Shown: in pieces, positions 1 to 6,424 of the stretch
Layout: every line of letters begins with the position of its first letter
Numbering within the stretch: position 1 is the stretch's first letter
Origin: Candidatus Woesearchaeota archaeon
GTDB lineage: Archaea; Nanobdellota; Nanobdellia; Woesearchaeales; UBA11576
Assembly: GCA_016219765.1 (NCBI GenBank)
Contig: JACRKM010000086.1
Location: forward strand, 1-12,006
Length of the DNA stretch: 12,006 nt
Reading direction: 5' to 3'
Position numbers and translations under genes: made by a program
The notes under the pieces: generated by a model
What the model was told of the DNA's origin: nothing
The model's input: only the letters and a program-made list of their open reading frames with translations
Database searches by the model: none

Positions 1-375
1 GGGATCGCTGATGTCAACAACGGGCACGAGTTCATAGCGAAGGTTGTGTTTCTTGTCATCGATATGAAAGTAGTCCCTGCTGCCATGGACGCGCTCTGGC
101 AACAATGATTCCAGTGCCAGCGAAAGAAGCTCTGAAAGTTTCTCATCGGGATAGCTTGGATGAAATTTGACAAAAATATCGCAATCATGATCATCTTTGA
201 GGAACGTTCCTTTTGCGATCGAACCTCCAACAACTGCAATTGCGTTGATGCCTGCATCTTTCAGAAGGGTGTTTACTTGTTTAAGAAATCTTGAAACAAC
301 CGGTAGGAGTTTCTTCTCAGCCGGTCGTATCAAAGGAAGAACGTGCGCAAAGATATGTTCAGTAGCAGGTGCCAT
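1..375 (-). CDS. CCA-adding enzyme-like nucleotidyltransferase, N-terminal part (cut by window edge)
   Basis: Reading the minus strand from ATG at 375 gives 125 codons without a stop to base 1, so the gene continues outside the window. Residues about 48-67 contain VVGGSIAKGTFLKDDHDCDI, a polymerase-beta-type nucleotidyltransferase signature (GS, KGT, then two Asp that would bind metal). Further on, YELVPVVDI resembles the segment with the third carboxylate in archaeal class I tRNA CCA-adding enzymes. The N-terminal stretch with P-x-EKK before the motif also fits that family, whose members add CCA to tRNA 3' ends in the cytoplasm. Family assignment is from memory of motif layout; the tRNA-binding C-terminal part is not visible, so another archaeal nucleotidyltransferase is possible. 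A TATA-like element lies about 28 bp upstream of the ATG, which suggests a leaderless mRNA. Confidence 0.7.
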   Translation of the reverse strand, partial: MAPATEHIFAHVLPLIRPAEKKLLPVVSRFLKQVNTLLKDAGINAIAVVGGSIAKGTFLKDDHDCDIFVKFHPSYPDEKLSELLSLALESLLPERVHGSRDYFHIDDKKHNLRYELVPVVDISDP

Positions 376-398
376 ATAGCAACGACAGAGCAAAATTG

Positions 399-408
399 TT
401 TATAAAAA
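399..408 (-). promoter_or_regulatory. TATA box of the nucleotidyltransferase gene
   Basis: On the minus strand this reads TTTTTATAAA. Its centre is about 28 bp upstream of the ATG at 375, the usual TATA-to-start-site distance in archaea, so transcription would begin at or next to the start codon. Assigned by sequence and spacing only. Confidence 0.45.
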
Positions 409-587
409 GATTGTTATGCGAGCCCACCACCGAGCAAAAAAGGCATAGCAAAAAAGAAAAAAGCATGGAAAAACAGGCATAATTCCTTGTATTCTCTTCA
501 TAAAATAAAGGGAAAAGCAAAATCTTCCCCCTTTGCCTTATATACTGGCTGAAAGAAAACCAACAATAAAGCGAGAAAATGAAAAGC

Positions 588-633
588 TTTATATAGTAGA
601 GTCAAACTCGGATCTATAGAGTTTTTACTACTA
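588..633 (+). promoter_or_regulatory. Cyclase promoter: TATA box plus interrupted inverted repeat
   Basis: TTTATATAGTA at 588-598 is a strong archaeal TATA box; it predicts a start site near 617-620. An interrupted inverted repeat covers the expected start site: TAGTAG (594-599) and AAACTC (604-609) on the left, GAGTTT (619-624) and CTACTA (628-633) on the right. It could be a repressor or activator site, or a hairpin in the leader. The same 11-nt TATA sequence recurs at 4869-4879. Confidence 0.5.
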
Positions 634-648
634 TGAAGGAATAGAAAG

Positions 649-2322
649 TTGTTCTGTTGTATAGATGATCAAATAATCAAAACCGCGCGTGTCACCATGA
701 CCTCACAAAGAAAAGTTGAGAAACTTATCAGCAAGCTGCAGTCGCAGTCGATCAGGCTGCAATTGCTTAGTGACCTTGAAGAAATCTCGAATTCAACAAC
801 AAACATCAAAGTTCTTCTCAAAGAGATTTTGAGCTTGACCGTTCGAGTGATCCAGGTCCAGTATGGGTTTGTTGTCTTCTATGACAAAGGAGGGCACGAA
901 GAATTCAAACTCGCCGCATCAAATGAGGCAGATGCGTATCCTGATAAGGAATTGCTTAAGCTGATCAGCGCAGATGTGATCAAGAACCACAGGCCTGTGA
1001 TCATTAACGACACCAAAATGCACAAGCGGTTGCGCCATGGAAAAGTAAAGAACATCATTGCACTGCCGCTCATGTTTAACAAGGAGCCGACAGGAACCTT
1101 CATCATTCTTAACAAGCGAAAGCCTTTCAAGAAGCGAGACCTTGCTCTCTTCTCAATTATCTGCAGATTCTCCTCTACTGCCCTGCAGCACGCAAAAGGG
1201 TATCAAGAACTCGAAGAGAAGAACAAGGAGCTTGATGTCATCTACACGGTCGACCAGATACGCGACACGATCAAAGACTTCAATGTGATGATGGAAACGG
1301 TGCTTCAAGAGCTTGCGCGAGTGATCGATGCGAAACTTGCATTCTTCATGCTGTACAATCGTAAAAGCAACAAGACCGACTTGAAGGTTTCCGGAAAGCT
1401 GAAGTCAAGCGTCTTTGTCAAGAATAATACGAATGTCATTTACGAACTGACACGCTCAACGCTGAATAACGGCGAGACGATGGAGTTTGGCGGCCTTAAC
1501 CACGACATTTATTCTGCACTCTGTACACCCGTTATGATAGACAACGACACGATGGGAGTTTTTGGTGTCATCAATAGCAATAATACACACGGGTTTAGCA
1601 GTCTGGATAAGAAAGTGCTAAACGCCGTCGCAAAGCAGGCCGACTCTGCCGTGTTTGAAGACATGGAGAAATCGGCACTCAAAGGCGTGTTCCAGCGTTA
1701 TGTATCACCTGAAGTGATCGAGCAGATGTTAAATGAGCCTGAGAAGGACTACATGAAGGTCCAGCGTCACGACATAAGCGTGTTGTTCTCTGATCTGCGC
1801 GGGTTTACTGCGCTATCTGACAAGCTCGCGCCAGAGAAGATTGCTACATTGCTCAACGAGCACTTTGATGCGATGACGCAATGCATCCTGCGCCACCGTG
1901 GAACGCTTGATAAGTTTGTCGGTGATGAAGTTATGGCATTTTTCGGCGCGCCGATACATCAGGAAGCTCATGCACTTAAGGCGATCAAAGCTGCGCTCGA
2001 CATGCAGCACGCACAAATGGAGCTCGAGAAGAAATGGAAGAAGGAAGGAATCACCGTTCGGCTTGGCATCGGTATTAACACCGGCGACGCAGTTGTCGGC
2101 AACATAGGCTGCAATGTGCGAACAGATTACACCGTGATTGGCGATGCAGTCAACATCGCGGCACGCCTGTGTTCTGCGGCAGCCGGCGGCCAGATTCTTA
2201 TCTCTGAAGACACGTATCAGGAAGTGAAGAAGTCAGTGCGTGTGGAGAAGCTTGCGCCGATCCAGGTGAAAGGTAAGTCGAAGCCGATCCAGATTTATAG
2301 TGTTACTGGTTTGTTGCACTGA
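649..2322 (+). CDS. GAF-GAF class III adenylyl cyclase
   Basis: Predicted cytoplasmic cyclase making cAMP from ATP. Order: short N-terminal helix, GAF-like domain (about residues 45-185), second GAF-like domain (about 205-345), then the catalytic domain (about 370-557). In the catalytic domain I see both metal aspartates (D382 in FSDLRGFT, D426 in KFVGDEV), the ATP-specifying lysine K422, a threonine at the second purine-specifying position (T495 in DYTVIGD), and the transition-state pair N502/R506 in VNIAARL. A Lys/Thr pair is typical of class IIIb adenylyl cyclases. The GAF domains probably sense a small ligand, unknown here. No membrane segment is evident. The longest frame starts at TTG 649 with AAGGA at 637-641 seven nt upstream; ATG 697 (residue 17) is a plausible alternative without a clear Shine-Dalgarno site. 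All catalytic residues are present, so activity is expected. Guanylyl cyclase is less likely given K422. Confidence 0.9.
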   Translation: MFCCIDDQIIKTARVTMTSQRKVEKLISKLQSQSIRLQLLSDLEEISNSTTNIKVLLKEILSLTVRVIQVQYGFVVFYDKGGHEEFKLAASNEADAYPDKELLKLISADVIKNHRPVIINDTKMHKRLRHGKVKNIIALPLMFNKEPTGTFIILNKRKPFKKRDLALFSIICRFSSTALQHAKGYQELEEKNKELDVIYTVDQIRDTIKDFNVMMETVLQELARVIDAKLAFFMLYNRKSNKTDLKVSGKLKSSVFVKNNTNVIYELTRSTLNNGETMEFGGLNHDIYSALCTPVMIDNDTMGVFGVINSNNTHGFSSLDKKVLNAVAKQADSAVFEDMEKSALKGVFQRYVSPEVIEQMLNEPEKDYMKVQRHDISVLFSDLRGFTALSDKLAPEKIATLLNEHFDAMTQCILRHRGTLDKFVGDEVMAFFGAPIHQEAHALKAIKAALDMQHAQMELEKKWKKEGITVRLGIGINTGDAVVGNIGCNVRTDYTVIGDAVNIAARLCSAAAGGQILISEDTYQEVKKSVRVEKLAPIQVKGKSKPIQIYSVTGLLH

Positions 2323-2342
2323 GAATCTACTTGATTAGAAAT

Positions 2343-2366
2343 GCTTTCGTCTCCACAAACGAAAGC
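2343..2366 (+). terminator. Hairpin after the cyclase gene
   Basis: GCTTTCGT (2343-2350) and ACGAAAGC (2359-2366) form a perfect 8-bp stem with an 8-nt loop, about 20 nt after the cyclase stop. It could protect the 3' end or assist termination. No T-run follows directly; the nearest is TTTTT at 2495-2499. Confidence 0.35.
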
Positions 2367-2443
2367 TCACACTACCGTAATCTGGTAAAAAAAGTGCGCA
2401 GTTTCATCCCGCAGGCACAGCTTGCAGCGAAGCCGCACAAAAA

Positions 2444-2500
2444 TTTTTCGCAAGAAAAAACGCCCTAAAGGGCGGGGATTTAAACCCTCGGCTCTTTTTA
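2444..2500. repeat. Tandem small hairpins resembling an IS200/IS605-type end
   Basis: This part of the 265-nt gene-free gap 2323-2587 holds TTTTTC-GCAA-GAAAAA (2444-2459, 6-bp stem, GCAA loop) followed by CGCCC-TAAA-GGGCG (2461-2474, 5-bp stem, TAAA loop), then GGG...CCC (2475-2487) and a T-run. The 17 nt starting at 2461 recur with one mismatch at 11924-11940. Stems closing a TAAA loop and followed by GGGG are reminiscent of IS200/IS605 (tnpB) element ends; no transposase gene is visible, so this would be a relic or a stand-alone element. It could equally be a terminator for the cyclase transcript. Confidence 0.3.
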
Positions 2501-2587
2501 TTGGCATTGCTGCAGGAAGATACCTTTCTGCTTGGCGAGCATCACAATTGATGCCATGAAAGAAAAATCAGAATAGGTGATTTAAGA

Positions 2588-3388
2588 ATGAGCGAAGACA
2601 TACTGAAACGTGCAAAAGCGTTGTTAGGAAATACCGTGTATGCTGCTGAAAAGAAGGTACTGCCTGCCCGTGCAGGAAGCCTTGCCAGGGCAAGGGAAGT
2701 TCTTGAGGCCAAATGCGGCCTTGATGTATATATAGTTTTTGACACAACTGGAAGCATGTCCTCCTATATTGACACAGTCAGAGATAATCTGACACCTGTG
2801 ACTGACGCGCTTCTTGGAGAAAAATTTGACAACAGGATCTCAATCAATGGCGTCGGCGACCACTGTGACGGAGATGATGTCCTGCAGATGTATGCCTTGA
2901 CCAATAACGCTTTTGAGGCTCAAGGAAGCATAGATTCAATTGTCATGACAGACGGAGGCGATATACCAGAAGCGTATGAGTGCATGGCATTGGCTATCGC
3001 AAAAAGACTGCCAAAGGAATCCGAGGGCAGAAAGCGCGCGGTCGTATTAGTCGGAGATTCTGTACCACACGGCATGACCGACTCCCCTTGCAAGCATAAC
3101 GTCAATTACGCTGCTGCATTTGAGGCGATGAAGCTATTGTGCGACGGGTTCTACTTTGTCGGTTGCGAGCCGCGGACCTATCAGTTACAGAGACAGCTCA
3201 TCGATGCCAGAAAAAGTGAGCGCGAGCAGTTTATCCCGCTAGGCGACATGGTTGATGTGCTGCCAGCTTTGCTTATCGCACTTGCTAAGAAAACAGAATC
3301 AGAGAAAGCTCTGGCAGATTACCTAAAGCAATTAGGCCGCCATAATTCAGGAGCCGCGCAGAAAGTAGCTGGGCTGCTTACAAAATGA
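2588..3388 (+). CDS. vWA-domain protein of the DGR operon
   Basis: 266-aa soluble protein. Residues about 47-215 form a von Willebrand factor A domain: LDVYIVFDTTGSMS carries the metal-site (MIDAS) motif as D52-T-T-G-S-M-S, a variant of DxSxS; a GDHCDGDD segment and TDGGDIPEA supply the next conserved positions, and VLVGDS the last strand. Such domains bind partner proteins through Mg2+. The N-terminal ~45 residues and the C-terminal ~45 residues are helical and Ala/Lys-rich. The start is fixed by GGTGA at 2576-2580, seven nt before the ATG. The stop overlaps the next start (ATGA, 3385-3388), so synthesis is probably coupled to the J-domain/VR protein, and a physical partnership is likely. 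Both proteins begin MSED. No phosphatase or kinase domain is fused. The function beyond partner binding is unknown. Confidence 0.82.
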   Translation: MSEDILKRAKALLGNTVYAAEKKVLPARAGSLARAREVLEAKCGLDVYIVFDTTGSMSSYIDTVRDNLTPVTDALLGEKFDNRISINGVGDHCDGDDVLQMYALTNNAFEAQGSIDSIVMTDGGDIPEAYECMALAIAKRLPKESEGRKRAVVLVGDSVPHGMTDSPCKHNVNYAAAFEAMKLLCDGFYFVGCEPRTYQLQRQLIDARKSEREQFIPLGDMVDVLPALLIALAKKTESEKALADYLKQLGRHNSGAAQKVAGLLTK

Positions 3389-4686
3389 GCGAAGATAACC
3401 CCTTTGACAAGCTTGGGCTAAAGAAAATCCTGGTAGAATTTCTGGTAAATAGCGGCCAGCTTGAAGGTTTTTTGAAAGAATATTATAGAATGACACTGGC
3501 AAGAATCCACCCAGACAGGGGCGGCGATACAGGCCTGTCAGCTCTAGTCAACAGCGCATATTCTGCAATCTGCAGAAACCCTGATAGGGTAAACAATTGG
3601 ATTGCGGGCATGCAAAACGGCAACGGCAACGCCGAACACCTCACAGTCATCGAAGCACTCGTAGAACAAGTCGAACAACTCAGGCACGTCGAACGCGACT
3701 ACGAAGAACTCAAACGAAGACATGCAGAGCTTTTAGCAAATGGTTCTGGTGTCGACGCTGAAATAAGAAAAGCGCGCAGAACTGAACCAAGTACAGCTTC
3801 AAGAACTTCTCCAAGAACCGCTCCAAAAGTCAGCGTCGAAGATCCTGAAATAAAAACATCTCCAAAAGCAAGCGCGAGGAGGGAGACGACTGAAGAATCC
3901 GCCAGAGCGTCCACACCCAAGATAATAATTGTCGAACCAATCCTCCTTGAAGGCCTAACCTGCGTCGGCAGCGACGGAAAAATCTTCGAGAAATACGACA
4001 GACTATATGTGGACGGCGACGTCATAAGAAACCCCAGAGAAACCTATACTGATTCCAAAATCCATAAACACATCATCAACTTCACACCGTACAAGGCAAT
4101 AAGCCACCTCGAAAAAAGCACAGACGGACGTTTTGTCCCAAGCTTTGCGCTGCAATGCGGGATACTAGAAAACCTTTTCAGGCGTGCTATAAAGAAACGC
4201 GCAGACGGCACATACGAAACGCTGGACCCGCAAGCAAAAGCAATACTGGACCAATACAAAAATTACGGCCCAGGCTACGGCTGGCACAACAATAATACAA
4301 TTGTGGATGGGCCAGGTGATCGTATAATCCATTACCCACATGATGACGACTTCCCAACACACGGCGGAACAAACAACATCAACAAAACACACAAAAGAAC
4401 AATCAGACCATTCACCAGAAGCAAAGACTGGTCAAGTTCAAGCCTGGAAAACGCCTTAAAAGATACACAAAAAAGACGCTTTGTACAGGACTTCACAGGA
4501 AGGGAGCATCCCGAAATACTGATAGAAATAGGACAATATTTCAGCAAAACCGCTTGGCTCTACCCTCCTTCAAAAGAAGGAACCTGGGCGGCTTGGCTTG
4601 GCTGCAACAATATAGACCTATTTGACATCAATGCCAGCAACTGCCTGTACTACAAAGACGCCGCTCGTGGGGTACGTAGTAGTTAG
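3385..4686 (+). CDS. J-domain DGR target protein with variable C-terminus
   Basis: 433-aa diversified protein. Residues about 5-70 are a compact J-domain with the Hsp70-stimulating HPD motif (H42-P43-D44 in RIHPDRGGD). A predicted coiled coil follows (about 83-120, VEQVEQLRHVERDYEELKRR), then a Ser/Thr/Arg-rich linker (about 125-180), then a C-terminal domain (about 181-433) ending in the variable repeat. The last ~33 residues (WAAWLGCNN...AARGVRSS) are encoded by the VR. Residues that differ from the template are L412, D414, S418, C420, Y422, Y423, K424, D425 and V430, interleaved with fixed residues as in DGR targets that display changes on a C-type-lectin-like fold; I cannot prove that fold from sequence alone. 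No signal peptide or membrane segment is seen, so it should act inside the cell. It starts within the vWA stop codon and has no Shine-Dalgarno site of its own. Codon choice is rich in ATA and AGA compared with the pilus genes. Confidence 0.88.
   Translation: MSEDNPFDKLGLKKILVEFLVNSGQLEGFLKEYYRMTLARIHPDRGGDTGLSALVNSAYSAICRNPDRVNNWIAGMQNGNGNAEHLTVIEALVEQVEQLRHVERDYEELKRRHAELLANGSGVDAEIRKARRTEPSTASRTSPRTAPKVSVEDPEIKTSPKASARRETTEESARASTPKIIIVEPILLEGLTCVGSDGKIFEKYDRLYVDGDVIRNPRETYTDSKIHKHIINFTPYKAISHLEKSTDGRFVPSFALQCGILENLFRRAIKKRADGTYETLDPQAKAILDQYKNYGPGYGWHNNNTIVDGPGDRIIHYPHDDDFPTHGGTNNINKTHKRTIRPFTRSKDWSSSSLENALKDTQKRRFVQDFTGREHPEILIEIGQYFSKTAWLYPPSKEGTWAAWLGCNNIDLFDINASNCLYYKDAARGVRSS
4584..4673 (+). 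repeat. DGR variable repeat (VR)
   Basis: This 90-nt block aligns without gaps to 6261-6350 (offset 1677). The first 34 nt are identical; then 12 mismatches occur, 11 opposite template adenines (6 A to G, 4 A to T, 1 A to C) and one opposite a T (template 6333). The block ends with CGCCGCTCGTGG (4659-4670), identical in the template and adenine-free, the likely IMH where cDNA synthesis or homing begins. It lies at the very 3' end of the J-domain gene, as expected of a VR. Confidence 0.93.
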
Positions 4687-4703
4687 GCGCGCGAAAGCGC
4701 GCC
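4686..4703 (+). repeat. GC-rich GAAA hairpin/cruciform downstream of the VR
   Basis: GGCGCGC (4686-4692) and GCGCGCC (4697-4703) form a perfect 7-bp stem closed by a GAAA loop. It begins at the last base of the target stop codon, 15 nt after the shared IMH-like sequence. In the Bordetella phage DGR a comparable GC-rich stem with a 4-nt loop after the VR is needed for efficient target recognition; position, stem length and loop match that here. A second palindrome, CGCCGGCG (4700-4707), overlaps its right arm. It may also help end the target transcript. Confidence 0.7.
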
Positions 4704-4722
4704 GGCGCCGAAAAAAGCATGT

Positions 4723-4750
4723 TCCATAAGAAATGATTCTCCATAAGAAA
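4723..4750. repeat. 11-bp direct repeat after the target gene
   Basis: TCCATAAGAAA occurs at 4723-4733 and again at 4740-4750. It lies in the 227-nt gap between the target gene and the MNT gene, beyond the GAAA hairpin. No function is evident; it could be a protein-binding site or a small duplication. Confidence 0.4.
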
Positions 4751-4868
4751 CAAGCTTAACTTTTCTCGTCTAATTTATTTTACAGGTAAAAAAGCTACAG
4801 AGAAGAAAAACATCTAAACAAAGCACAGATAGCAAAAACGCGCATGTCCTGCAAAATCTCCAGAAAGA

Positions 4869-4912
4869 TTTATATAGTAACTTTGAGTTTCTATATAGTA
4901 ACTAGCGGTTAC
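4869..4912 (+). promoter_or_regulatory. MNT/HEPN promoter with repeated TATA motif and possible operator
   Basis: TATATAGTAACT occurs twice in direct orientation (4871-4882 and 4892-4903), exactly 21 bp apart, about two helical turns. The upstream copy, as TTTATATA from 4869, is a good TATA box and would start transcription near 4899. GTAAC (4898-4902) and GTTAC (4908-4912) form an inverted repeat ending two bases before the ATG. Repeats on one DNA face plus a small palindrome suit autoregulation by the winged-helix protein encoded next. Confidence 0.5.
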
Positions 4913-4913
4913 C

Positions 4914-5504
4914 ATGATGACCTTGACCCAAAAAGAACGAGAAACCCTGCTCCTTTTGTTCAAAGATTTCACTAGTCTTTACAACGCCAACTCCATAAGC
5001 AAAGTGCTCAACATCAGCCACGTCGGCGCCCAGAAAATATTCAAGAGACTTCTCAAAGAAAACCTGGTGATCAGCAAAACTATCGGCAAGTCCATAATCT
5101 ATAAGCCCAATTTTGATGACAATTATGTCAGCCAACTCATGGCTTTCCTGCTTGCAGATGAAGCAAACAGGTTCAAACGATGGAAAGAAGAATTCAAAGG
5201 ACTCTACAGGAATGACAGGATCGTGATGCTTTTCGGTTCAGCAATCAAGGATTATGCCCACGCCCGCGACATCGATATGATGATAGTGATGCAAGATAAA
5301 GATATCAAGGAAGTGAACCGCGTACTCAAGAAAAAAGAGGAGATCCTGCCTAAAAGAATCCACGCCATCAAACTGACCCGCCAAGACCTATTGGAAAATC
5401 TCAAAAAAAAAGACAAAGCTTCGGTCGATATAATCAAGAACGCGATCATTCTCAACGGACAGGATAAATATGTGGAGATCATAAAAAATGTCACAATCAT
5501 CTAA
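4914..5504 (+). CDS. Winged-helix/MNT nucleotidyltransferase, antitoxin-like
   Basis: 196 aa. Residues about 3-68 form a winged helix-turn-helix (ANSISKVLNISHVGAQKIFK recognition region, then a basic wing). Residues about 100-175 form a minimal nucleotidyltransferase domain: LFGS (G108-S109) followed by DID (D119, D121), the canonical GSx9DxD pattern, so the metal site is intact. In MNT/HEPN pairs the MNT partner is the antitoxin and in studied cases modifies the HEPN toxin with AMP. The attached DNA-binding domain would let this protein repress its own promoter, where repeated motifs are seen. ATG 4914 is followed at once by ATG 4917; there is no Shine-Dalgarno site and the leader is very short. 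The HEPN gene overlaps its 3' end by 17 nt. It sits inside the DGR block between VR and TR, which is unusual. Confidence 0.82.
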   Translation: MMTLTQKERETLLLLFKDFTSLYNANSISKVLNISHVGAQKIFKRLLKENLVISKTIGKSIIYKPNFDDNYVSQLMAFLLADEANRFKRWKEEFKGLYRNDRIVMLFGSAIKDYAHARDIDMMIVMQDKDIKEVNRVLKKKEEILPKRIHAIKLTRQDLLENLKKKDKASVDIIKNAIILNGQDKYVEIIKNVTII

Positions 5505-6009
5505 GCACGTCGAATGGTGCCTGAACAAGGCCGAAAAAGAGATCAAAGAATGCGAAAAACTCGGCAAGAGACCAAAACATCGGGGCCTGTCAAGAGTAAA
5601 CCCGAGCATCAATGAAGCTAAGAAACACCTTGCAAAAGCAGAGCACAACCTCCTGGGAATAACAAGATTCAAAGAGATCGGCTTCTCAGACTGGTCAATG
5701 TCTGCGGGCTTCTATTGCATATATCACTGCTTTTTAGCAATCGCTGCCAAATTCGGTTATGAGTCCTCAAATCAGACATGCACCATATCTTTAATGAGGT
5801 CACTCAAAGAGAATAACAAAATCCTGCTCGATGAAAAATTCATCGATCTGTTAGAACACGAAAAAACGGACGAGGGAAGCATCATAGACCTAAGAGAGGA
5901 CTATACTTACGGAGTACAAGTCTCTGTCAAAGACGAAGCAAGGATCAATGAACTGAAAAAAACCTGCAAAGACCTTGTCGATATAACCAAACAGATCATT
6001 TATGAGTAG
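5488..6009 (+). CDS. HEPN-domain protein, toxin-like partner of the MNT protein
   Basis: 173 aa, mostly helical. The helix SAGFYCIYHCFLAIAAKFG resembles the AYYA-FHA helix of HEPN proteins of the UPF0332 type, and LREDYTYG matches their conserved (L)R-x-DY segment near the C-terminus. The canonical Rx4-6H ribonuclease motif of many HEPN toxins is not apparent, so catalysis cannot be assumed. The gene overlaps the MNT gene by 17 nt; GGAGATC at 5474-5480 lies seven nt before the ATG, fixing the start. The pair fits an MNT/HEPN toxin-antitoxin module, which may stabilise the DGR. Alternatively the helical bundle, lying where Avd genes often occur, might serve the retroelement; Avd is also a small helical bundle, but I see no direct sequence match. 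Confidence 0.75.
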   Translation: MSQSSKHVEWCLNKAEKEIKECEKLGKRPKHRGLSRVNPSINEAKKHLAKAEHNLLGITRFKEIGFSDWSMSAGFYCIYHCFLAIAAKFGYESSNQTCTISLMRSLKENNKILLDEKFIDLLEHEKTDEGSIIDLREDYTYGVQVSVKDEARINELKKTCKDLVDITKQIIYE

Positions 6010-6085
6010 TCATACTCCAAAATCAAACCATATGACCTCAACTTACCAAAAAGAGATCATCTTATCCGGATATCTTACAGAGCAC

Positions 6086-6181
6086 ATATATACTCAAATC
6101 ATGTGCTTCCCGCTGTCCTCGCACGCCGCTCAGCGGCGCAGTCAAGGGCTACATGTCTCTTCACCAGCGCCCTGCAAAGGG
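6086..6181 (+). promoter_or_regulatory. Promoter and structured leader upstream of the TR
   Basis: The 251-nt gap between the HEPN stop and the TR has no convincing gene. ATATATA at 6086-6092 is a candidate TATA box, giving a start near 6115. Just downstream are CGCCGC-TCA-GCGGCG (6124-6138, 6-bp stem) and CCCT-GCAA-AGGG (6170-6181, 4-bp stem with a GNRA loop), the latter flanked by ATGTC (6153-6157) and GACAT (6181-6185). A transcript from here would carry these hairpins, the TR and then the RT frame, so it is a plausible start of the DGR RNA. Confidence 0.4.
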
Positions 6182-6260
6182 ACATAAAATGCAGCCGCGA
6201 CACACAGTAGCAGGCGCGAAAACGTGAAGCGGCAGTGCTAGAAAAGGTGAAGAGGCTACT

Positions 6261-6350
6261 CTGGGCGGCTTGGCTTGGCTGCAACAATATAGACAAATTT
6301 AACATCAATGCCAACAACAACCTGAACAACAATAACGCCGCTCGTGGAAT
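6261..6350 (+). repeat. DGR template repeat (TR)
   Basis: Gap-free 90-nt partner of the VR at 4584-4673. It holds 31 adenines concentrated in AAC and AAT codons when read in the VR frame (one Lys and at least eight Asn codons after the invariant WAAWLGCNNID part), the hallmark of a DGR template, because AAY can mutate to many residues without a stop. It shares the adenine-free CGCCGCTCGTGG end (6336-6347). It ends 75 nt before the RT start. It is not part of a recognisable gene. Confidence 0.93.
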
Positions 6351-6424
6351 AACCCTGACAAAGCGAGGACAACTTATTTTTTTCCTGAAGAAAATATTTA
6401 AGCAGCTTTCTGGCAACGCGTCTG

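Noticed and set aside
197..379. 60-aa plus-strand frame
   Set aside because: It lies antisense to the nucleotidyltransferase, whose motifs (GGSIAKGT, DCD) are clear on the minus strand.
6002..6187. 61-aa frame after the HEPN gene, considered as a possible Avd-type accessory gene
   Set aside because: Too short, no helical or basic bundle pattern, and it overlaps the hairpins before the TR.
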